Below are positions 26,446 through 35,671 of a DNA stretch of 64,000 nucleotides, piece after piece (position 1 is the first letter of the stretch; the number at the start of each line of letters is the position of its first letter). The notes beneath the pieces were generated by a model. The model made no database searches and had not been told where the DNA came from. It saw nothing but the letters and a program-made list of their open reading frames with translations. The position numbers and the translations under genes were made by a program. The stretch is from Planctomycetota bacterium (GTDB taxonomy: Bacteria; Planctomycetota; UBA1135; GCA-002686595): positions 1-64,000 of the forward strand of contig JAJDEV010000039.1 in assembly GCA_029259605.1 (NCBI GenBank), written 5' to 3'.

Positions 26446-29400
26446 CTACTGGCGGACGGGCGCCGCGTCACCGCGGCTCAGCTCGCCCGACCCATCTCCG
26501 CCGCCCGCGCTCGCCCTGCGCCACGTCGCCGCCCGTGCCGTCCAGGCCGCCATCTCGGAGAGCTTCACCGCCAGGTCGTCGAACACGGTGTACGCGAGCG
26601 GGACGACCCACAGCGTGAAGAACGTGCTCGCGATCAGGCCGCCCGCGACGATCGTGGCGAGCGCGCGATAGTCGACCATGCTCTGCGACGCGGGTTCGGT
26701 GAGCGCCATCGGCAACAGACCGCAGACCGTCGTGAGCGCGGTCATGAGTACGGGGCGGACGCGTTGTCCACAGCCGTCGATGACCGCTTGCTCGCGCGGG
26801 ATGTCGCTGTGGCGCAGGGCGTGGATGCGGTCGATCAACACGATGCCGTTGTTCACCACGACGCCGGCCAGGATGATCATCCCGATCCAGCCGAACGAGT
26901 CCATCGGAGTGCCGGTGGCGAACAGCGTCCACATCGCTCCGAGGATCGCGAACGGGATCGTGCACAGGACGGAGAACGGGAGCAGGATCGACTCGAACAG
27001 GATCCCCATCAGGAGGAACACGAGCGCGATCGAGAAGAGCAGCGCCTGGCCGAGCTCCTTGAACTCGTCGTCCGTGCGCCGCGCCGCGGAGTCGCTGCGG
27101 TCCCAGTTGAAGCCGCGCGGCAGGTCGACCTGGGCCAGCGCGCGGTACGCACGCTCGGTGACCGGGATGACCTGCAGCGGATCGTCGACCTTGGCTTCGA
27201 GCGTGAAGCTCGTCTGCCCGTTGCGACGGTAGATCTCGCGCGCACCCTTCTTGAAGTCGAGCTTGGCGATCGACTCGAGCGGGACGAGCCCCGTTTGGGC
27301 GAACACGGTGAGCTCGCGCAGCGTGTTCAGGCCGGCTGCTTCGGACTCGTCGAATTCGATCACGAGCGGGACTTCGCGGCCCTCTTCCTGGTACCGCGGA
27401 AGCGGCCAGCCGCCGAGCGTCCACGAGATCGAGTTCTGAATCGCCTCGGTGTTCACGCCCATGCTGTGCGCCAGGTCGCGGTCGACCGACACCTCGATCA
27501 TCTCGGGCGAGTTCTGCAGCGGCGACGAGACCTGGCTGAGTCCCGGCACCCGGGCGAGGATCTTCTCGGCCTCGGCGCCGAGTCGCTCGAGCTCGCGCGA
27601 GTCGGGCCCCGTGAGGACGAACTGCGCCACCGACGTGCTCGTGTTCGACGACTGGTTGGCGTTGTAGAAGATGAGGCGGTGTCCGGGGATGCGCGGCAGG
27701 TCGGCTTCGAGCACGGCCTCGATCCCGTCGACGTCCTCGTCCGCGCGCTCGATGGCGAAGTTCAGAGAGAACTCGGCGCCGGTCTCGTCGAAGCGGCAGG
27801 TCCAGTGCTCGAACCCGATGTCCTCCTTGTGCTCCTCGATGTAGTCCGCGTAGATGCGGACTTCCTGCTCGGCCTCGGACAGCGTGAAGTGCGCGTCGAA
27901 GGCGACGGTGAAGTTCGCGTCGTCGTCGGTGGCGTCCTCGCCGAACGCCGCGACCTTCATGTTCGAGAGCGGGACCGCGATGCTGGCGAACGCCGTGACC
28001 GCCAGGACGAACGCCATCAAGCGATGCTGCATCGTCCAGCCGACGAGCGACTGGTTCAGCGCGACGATCATGTCGATCAGCGACGTCCCGCTCGGGACGA
28101 ACTGCGCCGGACGTGCGGGGAAGGCGCGCGGGCGCTTGGCCCACGGCTTCGCGGCGAAGAACAGAACGATCCCGCCGAGTCCCGCGAAGACGGCCATCGC
28201 GTTGCGCATCGCGACCGCCGGGGGCCCGACGGTCACGCCGAACTCTTCGAGCGCCTTGCCGGATTCGAAGGCCGAATCGAAGACGCCCCATTGGGTGATG
28301 ACGAGCGCGACCAGCGCAGGCGCGATGATCCAGCGCAGCGTCGGCAGGAAGAACAGGATGACTCGGTTTCCGAGGTGCAGCGCCGAGACGAACAGGAACC
28401 ACAGCGCGCGCGCCCCTCCGACGACGTACGCGACGAGGCGCACCGGGATGACGGAGACGCGCTCCATCAGCGCGCCGATCGGACTCGTCGTGGTCGCGTC
28501 GTTCTTGAGCAGGCGCGCCGTGATGACCGGCAGGAACACGACGGCGACGAGCAGGCTGGCGAGCAGCGAAACCGACAGCGGGATGCCGATGTTGCCGAAC
28601 ATCACGCGGACCATCTTGTTGCCCGACATGAAGATCAGCGGCAGGAAGACGACGACGGTGGTCAGCGTCGCGAGCGTGACGGCCAGCGCGATTTGGCGCG
28701 TACCGAGCACCGCAGCCGTCAGGGGATGTTCGCCGCGCCGGTGGATGCGCGCGATGTTCTCGACCACGACGACCGAGTTGTCGACCAGCATGCCGATGCC
28801 GAGCGTGATCCCGGTCATCGTGAGCAGGTTGAAGCTCGCGCCGGTGAAGTAGCCCCACGCGATCGACATCAGCGCCGAGACTGGGATCGACAGCGCAACG
28901 CAGAGCGTCAACCGGACGCGCCGCAGGAAGACGAACAGCACGACCACGGCGAGCAGGCCGCCCCAGATCGCGGTCTCCTGGAGCTGAGCGAGCGCCGACT
29001 CGATGAAGTCGCCCTGGATGAAGTAGATCGTGATCGAGACGTCGCCGCCGGTCGCGGGGTCGTTCTCGATCTCTTCGCACGTGCGCCGCAGGTTCTGGCT
29101 CGTCTCGACGACGTTGGACTGGCTGTCCTTGGTCGCCATGCCGTAGTAGGCGTAGTCACCGTCGATCAGCGTGAGCCGGTTCGAGACGCTCTTGACCTTC
29201 GCGACGCGCCCGATGTCCTTCAGCTTCAGGCCGCCGCCGATCGGGAAGTTCGCGATCTCGTCGAGGTCGCTGAAGCGCATGTCCGAACGCAGGATGATCT
29301 CGCGCTCGCCGTCCTTGACCTCGCCCATCGGCAGCGCGAAGTTGTCGGCCGACAGCCGGCTGATGACCGTGCCGATGTCGAGCTGCGCCGCCGTGACTTT

Positions 29401-29997
29401 GTCCTCGTCGAGCAGGATGCGAACGCTGTCCTGGAGCACGCCCCAGATGTCGATCTTGCCGATGCCGCTGATCGCTTCGAGCCGCGGCTGCACGACCTGC
29501 TCGAGGATGTAGTCGCGCCGCGCCGGATCGCCGCGCACGGTGATGCCGAAGAACGAGATCGGGAGCGAAGACGCCGACTCGGTCCACATCCCCGCCGGCT
29601 GCGCGGTTTCGGGCAGCGTCGGCCACGCGCGTTCGAGCCGGTCGCGCACCTCGGCGCGCGCGAGGTTCATCTCGACGTCGGCGCCGAAGTTCACGCGGAA
29701 GAAGACGTTGTTCTCGCTCGACGTACTGCGGATCTGCTCGATGCCGGCGATCGTGCGCAGCTGCTCCTCGATCGGGCGCGCGATGCGCTCCTCGTTCTCA
29801 CGCGCGTTACCGCCGGGGTTCGGGAGCCAGATGTTCAGCGACGAGTCGCTGAATTCGGACGGCAAGAGCTGAACGGGAATGCGGTCGTACGAGATGATCC
29901 CGACGACGATCATCGTCACGAACGCGACCGCCAGAGCGACCGGGCGACCGACGAAGCCCGCGAACATCCCGCTCATCCGTCCGATCGAGTTCGTCAT
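26446..29997 (-). CDS. RND-family efflux permease (second of tandem pair)
   Basis: 1183 residues from the ATG at 29997, which is preceded by GGAG. It has the AcrB/HAE fold order: TM1 (VALAVAFVTMIVVGIISYDRI), porter domain, TM2-6, a second periplasmic half and TM8-12. The TM4 motif GMLVDNSVVVVENI has Asp406 at the position of the AcrB proton-relay Asp407, but Asn follows instead of the second Asp. Between TM6 and TM7 there is an extra stretch of roughly 150 residues with several hydrophobic segments (ARALWFLFVSALHLG, WIIAPALVALVITQW, MAVFAGLGGIVLFFAA). The protein would use the proton gradient to export small molecules or lipids together with the upstream adaptor. No outer-membrane channel gene is in the window. 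Confidence 0.9.
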   Translation of the reverse strand: MTNSIGRMSGMFAGFVGRPVALAVAFVTMIVVGIISYDRIPVQLLPSEFSDSSLNIWLPNPGGNARENEERIARPIEEQLRTIAGIEQIRSTSSENNVFFRVNFGADVEMNLARAEVRDRLERAWPTLPETAQPAGMWTESASSLPISFFGITVRGDPARRDYILEQVVQPRLEAISGIGKIDIWGVLQDSVRILLDEDKVTAAQLDIGTVISRLSADNFALPMGEVKDGEREIILRSDMRFSDLDEIANFPIGGGLKLKDIGRVAKVKSVSNRLTLIDGDYAYYGMATKDSQSNVVETSQNLRRTCEEIENDPATGGDVSITIYFIQGDFIESALAQLQETAIWGGLLAVVVLFVFLRRVRLTLCVALSIPVSALMSIAWGYFTGASFNLLTMTGITLGIGMLVDNSVVVVENIARIHRRGEHPLTAAVLGTRQIALAVTLATLTTVVVFLPLIFMSGNKMVRVMFGNIGIPLSVSLLASLLVAVVFLPVITARLLKNDATTTSPIGALMERVSVIPVRLVAYVVGGARALWFLFVSALHLGNRVILFFLPTLRWIIAPALVALVITQWGVFDSAFESGKALEEFGVTVGPPAVAMRNAMAVFAGLGGIVLFFAAKPWAKRPRAFPARPAQFVPSGTSLIDMIVALNQSLVGWTMQHRLMAFVLAVTAFASIAVPLSNMKVAAFGEDATDDDANFTVAFDAHFTLSEAEQEVRIYADYIEEHKEDIGFEHWTCRFDETGAEFSLNFAIERADEDVDGIEAVLEADLPRIPGHRLIFYNANQSSNTSTSVAQFVLTGPDSRELERLGAEAEKILARVPGLSQVSSPLQNSPEMIEVSVDRDLAHSMGVNTEAIQNSISWTLGGWPLPRYQEEGREVPLVIEFDESEAAGLNTLRELTVFAQTGLVPLESIAKLDFKKGAREIYRRNGQTSFTLEAKVDDPLQVIPVTERAYRALAQVDLPRGFNWDRSDSAARRTDDEFKELGQALLFSIALVFLLMGILFESILLPFSVLCTIPFAILGAMWTLFATGTPMDSFGWIGMIILAGVVVNNGIVLIDRIHALRHSDIPREQAVIDGCGQRVRPVLMTALTTVCGLLPMALTEPASQSMVDYRALATIVAGGLIASTFFTLWVVPLAYTVFDDLAVKLSEMAAWTARAATWRRASAGGGDGSGELSRGDAAPVRQ

Positions 29998-30023
29998 CGT
30001 GATCTCCGGGAGGCGTTCAGCTG

Positions 30024-33000
30024 CTAGATGAGGTCGACGCCGAGGTCGGCGTTCACCGGGTCGGGAATCGTCGCCGCGCCGACCGTCGCCTTGCGGCAGA
30101 CCAGAGAGTAGACGACCGGAATGACGAGCAGCGTAAGGATCGTGGACGAGATCAGGCCGGTGATGACGGCGATCGCCATCGGCGCGCGCATCTCGGCACC
30201 CTGACCCGCGCCCATTTCGCCGATCAGCGGGACGCCGCTCAGCCAACCGGTGAGCGGCAGGAGTCCCAGCACGGTCGTCGCGGTCGTCATCAGGATCGGT
30301 CGCAGACGCGCGCGACAACCCTCGAGGATCGCTTCGTACGTCGCCATGCCCTCGGCGCGCTTGTGGTTGATCCGGTCGAGCAGAACGATCGCGTTGTTGA
30401 CGACGATGCCCGCCAGCATGATCAATCCGATGAACACGACGACCGAGAGCGGGATGCCGAGCAGGTCGAGCGAGAAGATCACGCCGACCGCCGCGAGCGG
30501 GACGGTGAGCAGGATCACGAACGGCTGGATGAGCGATTCGAACTGGCTCGCCATCACGACGTAGACGAGGAAGACGGCGAGCAAGAGCGCGAAGCGCAGG
30601 CTCGTTTGCGCCTCGTCCATCTCGCGCTTCTGACCGCCGAGTTGGATCGTCACGTCGCGCGGCGGCGTCATCGTCGCGAGTTCGTTCTCGATGCGCGTCG
30701 AGATGCCGCCGAGGTCGAGCCCCGTGCCGGTCGCGCTGATCACGACCGCACGCGTGTTGCCGATGCGGCGGATCTCGGCCGGTCCTTGCACGACTTCGAT
30801 CGACGCGACCGAGCGCAGGAGCACCGGACTCTCCGCGCTCGGGTTCACGGGCAGGTCGAGCACGGACTGCAGCGAGTTGAGCACGATCTCGTCGCCCTGC
30901 ACGCGGATGTCGATGCGCTCGTCTCCCTCGTGGAAGCGCGTGCTGACGTTGCCGAGCACCTGGTCGCGCACGAGGTTCGACACTTGCGACAGGTCGAGCC
31001 CGAACTCGAGCATCTTCTCGCGATCGAACGTGATGCGCGCCTCGGGGTGACCGTCGCGCACCGTGCTCTGGACGTCCGTCAAACCCTCGAGGCGTTCGAG
31101 CCGCGCCTGGACCTCGGCACCGACCTCGACGATCTCCGCCAGGTCGTAGCCGAGGATCTCGACCGCGATCGGAGCTTCGAGCGCGAAGGGCGTCGGGCGT
31201 GTGATCTCCACGCTCTCGACGGCGGGATGCGAAGCGAGGATCTGGCGCACGCGGACGGACGCCACCTCCTCGAACTCGGGATCCGTGCGCAGCGGGTCGA
31301 GGCGCACGGTGAGCCGCGCGGTGTGCGGTCCCTCGATCTCACGCGTCAGCGTTTCCTTCTCGATGCCGACGGTGAGCGCGGTCGCGACGACGCCCTCGAG
31401 CGCGCGCACTTCGCGCTCGAGCTCGCTCATGACGATGTCCGTGTCCTGCAACGGGTTGCCGATGCGCAGCTTGGTGTGCGCCGTGAACTCGCCCTGGTGG
31501 ATCTCGGGCAAGAGTTCGATCCCGAGCATCGGAATGCGCTGGTAGGCGCCCCACGCGAGGCCGCCGAGGAGCAACAGCACGAGCCACGGCAGGGCGAGCG
31601 CGCCGCGCAGCAGTGGGGGATAGACGCGATCGAACGCGTTCCACGCCGCGTCGAACGCCAGGCGTAGGGGGAAGCTCGCGTACCAGAACGCGCGGTACAG
31701 GAGCCAGAGCGCACCGAGCAGGATGAACCGCACGAACAGCGAGCCTAGGCCGAGCAGCGATCTTCCGAGGAAGAGCAGCGCGTTCGGGATGGCCGTTCTC
31801 CAGCGCCATTCGAGACCGTGCCACGGGAACGGCGGCCGCGCCGGCACCACGCTGGCGTCGGCGGAGGTCGCACCGATGCCCGTCGCGAAGATCTTCAGCG
31901 ACGCGAGCATCGGAATGAACAGCACGGCGACGATCAGCGAGACGACGAGCGAGCTGACGACGGTGAGCGCTTGGTCGCCGAAGATCTGACCCGCGATGCC
32001 GGTGACGAAGACGATCGGCGCGAATACGCAGATCGTCGTGGCGGTCGACGCGATCACGGCTCCGGAGACCTCCGATAGCCCCCGTACCGCCGCGTCCTTG
32101 ATGTCGTCGCCCTCCTCGTGACAGCGCGTGATCGATTCGAGCACGACGATCGCGTTGTCGACGAGCATGCCGACGCCGAGCGCGAGTCCGCCCAGCGACA
32201 TGATGTTCAGGCTGACGTCGCCGATGTACATCGGCGCGAACGTCACGAGGATCGACAGCGGGATCGAGACGCCGATGATGATCGTCGCCGAGAGGCGGCG
32301 CAGGAACAGCCAGATGACCGCGACGGCGAGCAGCGCGCCCATGTACGCCGCCGACTTGACGTCGTTGACCGCGTCGCGAATGAAGATCGACTGGTCCGAC
32401 AGCTTCTCGAGCTGCAGCTCGTCGCGCATGCGCCACGCGATGAAGCTGACCTTGCCGCGCTCCTCCATCGTCGTCGCGACGGGGCCGTCACCGTTCTCCG
32501 CGTCGAGCAGCGCGACGGCTTCCTTCTGCTGCTGCTCGGTGCCGAAGATGATCTCGTTGACCGTGGAGGCGAGCTCGACGATGTTGGCTCCGGCCTCGCG
32601 ATAGATCGCGATCTCGACCGACTCGGCGCCGCCGATGCGGCTGATGACCTCACGTTTCTTGAAGGTCCGATCGACGACACCGACGTCGCTGAGGCGAATG
32701 ACCGCGTTGCCTCGCTCCGCGAGCGGGAGGTCTTCGATCTCGGAGGTGCGTCGAAACTGGTTGACCGTGCGCACCAGGTATTCCGCGGAGCCCTCGAGCA
32801 GCGAGCCGCTCGACGCGTTGATGTTCTCCTGCGCGAGGCGCGTCGCGACCGTGGTCGGATCGATCCGCTCGGCGGCGAGCTTGTACGGATCGACGCGGAT
32901 CCGGATCTCCTCTTCGAGTCCGCCGCGGATCTGCACGGCGGCGACGCCTTCGATCGCCTCGAGCTCGCGCTTGATGCGGTTCTCGGCGAGCCAGCGCAGT

Positions 33001-33515
33001 TGGATGAGCTCGCGAATGCCCTCTTCACCGGTCGACACCGCGCGCCCCTCGGGCGCCCGGATCCCGATGCGCAGGATCGGATCGAGGTTCGGGTCGTAGC
33101 GAAGGATGAGCGGCCGCTCGGCGTCGCGCGGCAAGAAGAGCCCGTCGAGCTTCTCGCGCACGTCCTGCACGGCGAACGTCATCGGCGTGCCCCAGTCGAA
33201 GTCGAGCACGACGTCCGACGTACCCGCGCGACTGATCGACGTCGAACGCACGAGGTTGTCGAGCGTGCTGAGCGCTTCCTGCACCGGTTCGGAGAGTCGC
33301 TCTTCGACGTCCTCGGGAGCAGCGCCCGCCCAGGACGTGCGCACGGTCAGCGTCGGGTAGCTGATCTCCGGCAGCAGGTCGACGGGCAGCTTGAGCAGCG
33401 AGACGAGTCCGAAGACGAACATCGCCAGCATCAGCATCGAGATGGCGACGGGACGGCGGGTGACGAACGAGAGCATGCTCGACGTCGACCGGCGCTCTTG
33501 CGCGGCGTTGTTCAT
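30024..33515 (-). CDS. RND-family efflux permease (first of tandem pair)
   Basis: 1163 residues. It starts with MLSFVTRRPVAISMLMLAMFVFGL after a short hydrophilic leader and has the full duplicated RND architecture. The TM4 motif GMLVDNAIVVLESI carries Asp453-Asn454 in place of the Asp-Asp of AcrB. As in the downstream permease, extra hydrophobic sequence is inserted between TM6 and TM7 (LLFLGRSLLGLGSLFVRF, ILLGALWLLYRAFWYASF), and the first porter half has a small extra segment (EQQQKEAVALLDAENGDG). It lies 6 bp after the adaptor gene and 26 bp before the second permease, so adaptor-RND-RND forms one operon, similar in layout to mdtABC. Substrate unknown. Confidence 0.9.
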   Translation of the reverse strand: MNNAAQERRSTSSMLSFVTRRPVAISMLMLAMFVFGLVSLLKLPVDLLPEISYPTLTVRTSWAGAAPEDVEERLSEPVQEALSTLDNLVRSTSISRAGTSDVVLDFDWGTPMTFAVQDVREKLDGLFLPRDAERPLILRYDPNLDPILRIGIRAPEGRAVSTGEEGIRELIQLRWLAENRIKRELEAIEGVAAVQIRGGLEEEIRIRVDPYKLAAERIDPTTVATRLAQENINASSGSLLEGSAEYLVRTVNQFRRTSEIEDLPLAERGNAVIRLSDVGVVDRTFKKREVISRIGGAESVEIAIYREAGANIVELASTVNEIIFGTEQQQKEAVALLDAENGDGPVATTMEERGKVSFIAWRMRDELQLEKLSDQSIFIRDAVNDVKSAAYMGALLAVAVIWLFLRRLSATIIIGVSIPLSILVTFAPMYIGDVSLNIMSLGGLALGVGMLVDNAIVVLESITRCHEEGDDIKDAAVRGLSEVSGAVIASTATTICVFAPIVFVTGIAGQIFGDQALTVVSSLVVSLIVAVLFIPMLASLKIFATGIGATSADASVVPARPPFPWHGLEWRWRTAIPNALLFLGRSLLGLGSLFVRFILLGALWLLYRAFWYASFPLRLAFDAAWNAFDRVYPPLLRGALALPWLVLLLLGGLAWGAYQRIPMLGIELLPEIHQGEFTAHTKLRIGNPLQDTDIVMSELEREVRALEGVVATALTVGIEKETLTREIEGPHTARLTVRLDPLRTDPEFEEVASVRVRQILASHPAVESVEITRPTPFALEAPIAVEILGYDLAEIVEVGAEVQARLERLEGLTDVQSTVRDGHPEARITFDREKMLEFGLDLSQVSNLVRDQVLGNVSTRFHEGDERIDIRVQGDEIVLNSLQSVLDLPVNPSAESPVLLRSVASIEVVQGPAEIRRIGNTRAVVISATGTGLDLGGISTRIENELATMTPPRDVTIQLGGQKREMDEAQTSLRFALLLAVFLVYVVMASQFESLIQPFVILLTVPLAAVGVIFSLDLLGIPLSVVVFIGLIMLAGIVVNNAIVLLDRINHKRAEGMATYEAILEGCRARLRPILMTTATTVLGLLPLTGWLSGVPLIGEMGAGQGAEMRAPMAIAVITGLISSTILTLLVIPVVYSLVCRKATVGAATIPDPVNADLGVDLI

Positions 33516-33521
33516 GGCGCG

Positions 33522-34928
33522 CTACTCGCCCGCGACGGTGTCGAGGTTCGAATCCGAGCTCTCGACCACGGGCGCCGTAACCGGCGTCGCTGAACCGACC
33601 TTGTCGACGATCACCGGATCACCGTTGCGCAGGTCGCGGTTGCCGACGAGTACGATCGTTTGGCCCTCGGTGAGCGTGTCGCCGTCGCGCGGTGCGATCT
33701 CGACGTAGGTGTCGTCCTCGAAGCGCTCGTCGACGTCGACGCGACGCACCGCGAGCTCCTCGTCCTGTTCCTCGATGACGAGCACGTACTTGCGGTCGCC
33801 TTCGCGCCGCAGGGCACGCTTCGGAACGATGAGCGCGTTCGGGTGGCGCTCGGTGACGATCTCCATGCGCACGAGCATGCCGGGCAGGAGCTTCGCGCGG
33901 TCTGCCGGATCGGCGTCGCCCGCTTCGTGCAGGCGCGCCGTGACGCGGAACTGACCGGACGCGGCGTCGATCGTCGGGCTGATGCGTTCGACGTAGCCCT
34001 CGAAGGTCTTGCCCGGATACGCCTCCGCCGTCGCGGTGATCGTGAGCGCCGAGTCGCCGCCGTTCGAAGGCCCGACGTTCGAGAACAGCGCGAGCTCCTC
34101 CTGCGGCCGCGAGAAGGTCGCGCGCAGGTTCTCGGTATCCGTCAACACGAAGGCCGCTTCGCCGGTCCCGACGCTGTCGCCGATGCGAATGTTGCGCAGC
34201 GAGATCACGCCGTCGAACGGCGCGATGATCGACTTCTTCGCGAAGTTCAGCTTGGCCCGTGAGAGCGCCACTTCCGCGCGCCCGATGTTCGTCTCGGCGG
34301 CGTCGCGTTCGAGCTTGCGACGGCGGAGGACGATCTTCGCCTGCTCTTCCGCGTGCCGCATCTGGTCGCGGTTGAGCTGTGTCTGCTCGAGCGCTTGCTT
34401 CGAGAGCGGGCTGACCGCGCCCGTCGACTGGTACAGCTCCTGATCGCGGTCGAAGTCGCGTTCCGCTTGGCGCGCGTTCTTCGCCGCGCTCTCGAGCTGG
34501 CCCGTGGCTTCCTCGACGGCGAGCGCGGCAACGACCAGGTTGTCCTTCGCTTCTTTGAGCGCGACGTCGAGGTCGTCGACCGACAGCGCTTCGTCGCGGT
34601 GATCGAGGCGCGCGAGCACGTCGCCCTCTTGCACCCGATCGCCCTCCTCCGCCAGCACCTCGACCGCGATTCCGCCGAGCTCGGGGAAGAGGTTGACCTC
34701 GCGCTCGGACTCGAGCCGCGAGGTCGTTTCGAGCTTGCTGACCATCTCGCGCCGTTCGATCGTGCCGGGTCGAACTTGCGGGACCTCACGTTCCTTCGCG
34801 CCGCTAGCGGAGACGGGTGAGTCGGTTGCGGCGCCGGTCGTACCGCCGCACGAGGCGGCGAGCGGGAGCAGAGCGAGGGACGAGACGAGTAGACCGATCC
34901 GAGTCGGCGCGGGGGCTCTTCGTTGCAC
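33522..34928 (-). CDS. RND periplasmic adaptor lipoprotein (HlyD/MFP type)
   Basis: 468 residues with a lipobox LPLAASC, giving lipidated Cys27. Order: lipoyl/biotinyl-like half-motif (NLFPELGGIAVEVLAEEGDRVQEGDVLARL), a long alpha-helical hairpin (about 120-230, DRDQELYQSTGAVSPLSKQALE), the second lipoyl half (APFDGVISLRNIRIGDSV), a beta-barrel and a membrane-proximal domain with LIVPKRALRREGDRKYV. It bridges the inner-membrane permeases to an outer-membrane channel. First gene of the three-gene efflux operon; the divergent 277-bp region to 35206 should hold the promoter. Confidence 0.92.
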   Translation of the reverse strand: MQRRAPAPTRIGLLVSSLALLPLAASCGGTTGAATDSPVSASGAKEREVPQVRPGTIERREMVSKLETTSRLESEREVNLFPELGGIAVEVLAEEGDRVQEGDVLARLDHRDEALSVDDLDVALKEAKDNLVVAALAVEEATGQLESAAKNARQAERDFDRDQELYQSTGAVSPLSKQALEQTQLNRDQMRHAEEQAKIVLRRRKLERDAAETNIGRAEVALSRAKLNFAKKSIIAPFDGVISLRNIRIGDSVGTGEAAFVLTDTENLRATFSRPQEELALFSNVGPSNGGDSALTITATAEAYPGKTFEGYVERISPTIDAASGQFRVTARLHEAGDADPADRAKLLPGMLVRMEIVTERHPNALIVPKRALRREGDRKYVLVIEEQDEELAVRRVDVDERFEDDTYVEIAPRDGDTLTEGQTIVLVGNRDLRNGDPVIVDKVGSATPVTAPVVESSDSNLDTVAGE

Positions 34929-35205
34929 AGGGAGGGGTGGCTGGGGGCGTGGGGGCTTCCGAGACGGTGGCCAAGTGCGGAGAGAGGCGCACCCTATTGT
35001 AGGAATCTTACGGCTTCACCGACCGGCACGTTCCGCCGCGCGACCGTTCCTTGCTCGATCGCGAACTCCATTCGGGATCCGGCGGAGCGCGCCGTTCCGC
35101 TCGCGACGGGTCGCTTCGCGCTCGATCCTGGACGTAACCGTAGCGTGAACCGGCGTGCGGCCGTGCGCTGTGGATCCGAGCTGAAACGCCGCTACAACAG
35201 GGCGC

Positions 35206-35658
35206 ATGACCTATGCCCACACCCAACGCGGCCGATTCGCTTGGCTGCTGCTCGCGATCGCGTTGGTCACGCTCGCCCTGCTGCCTGTTGTCGAAGGGAT
35301 GGCGGCGAAGGCGGGCCTCGCGGTCTTCGCGGCAGCCTTCGTCTTCGTCGCGGCGGCCTTTTGGAACCTGACCGTGCGCGAGGAGGGCGCGCACTTGGTC
35401 GTCGCGTTCGGACCGCTCTCCATCGCGCAGCGCCGCATCGCGTACGACGACATCGCGTCCGCGCGCGCCGCCCGTTCGAGGTTCATCGACGGGTGGGGCA
35501 TGCACTGGTCGCCGTCGCGCGGTTGGATCTGGAACATCGACGGACGCGACTGCGTCGAGCTGGAGCTTCGCAGTGGGACGTTCCGTATCGGAACGGACGA
35601 TCCGACCGGCCTCGTGAAACACATCGAGGCGCGCGCCCGCGGGACGCGCGCGGAGTAG
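35206..35658 (+). CDS. Small membrane protein with PH-like domain
   Basis: 150 residues. Two hydrophobic helices at the N-terminus (FAWLLLAIALVTLALLPVV, AGLAVFAAAFVFVAAAF) are followed by a beta-rich domain of about 90 residues (LTVREEGAHLVVAFGPL, RRIAYDDIASARAA, DGRDCVELELRSGTFRIGTDDP, GLVKHIEAR). This matches the bacterial PH-like domain proteins with N-terminal membrane hairpins. Function unknown. The stop is 13 bp before moeA, so the two may share a transcript, but a functional link is not evident. Confidence 0.65.
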   Translation: MTYAHTQRGRFAWLLLAIALVTLALLPVVEGMAAKAGLAVFAAAFVFVAAAFWNLTVREEGAHLVVAFGPLSIAQRRIAYDDIASARAARSRFIDGWGMHWSPSRGWIWNIDGRDCVELELRSGTFRIGTDDPTGLVKHIEARARGTRAE

Positions 35659-35671
35659 ACTCGCGGCCCAC

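Noticed and set aside
26284-30027. Very long plus-strand open frame opposite the second RND permease
   Set aside because: It is an antisense shadow in GC-rich DNA; the minus strand carries a complete RND permease with all family motifs.
35656-35661. TAGACT upstream of moeA (and upstream of ribH at 26443-26448) as recurring -10 boxes
   Set aside because: In both places the sequence contains the TAG stop codon of the preceding gene and no acceptable -35 box is present, so coincidence is likely; only the mreB copy was kept.
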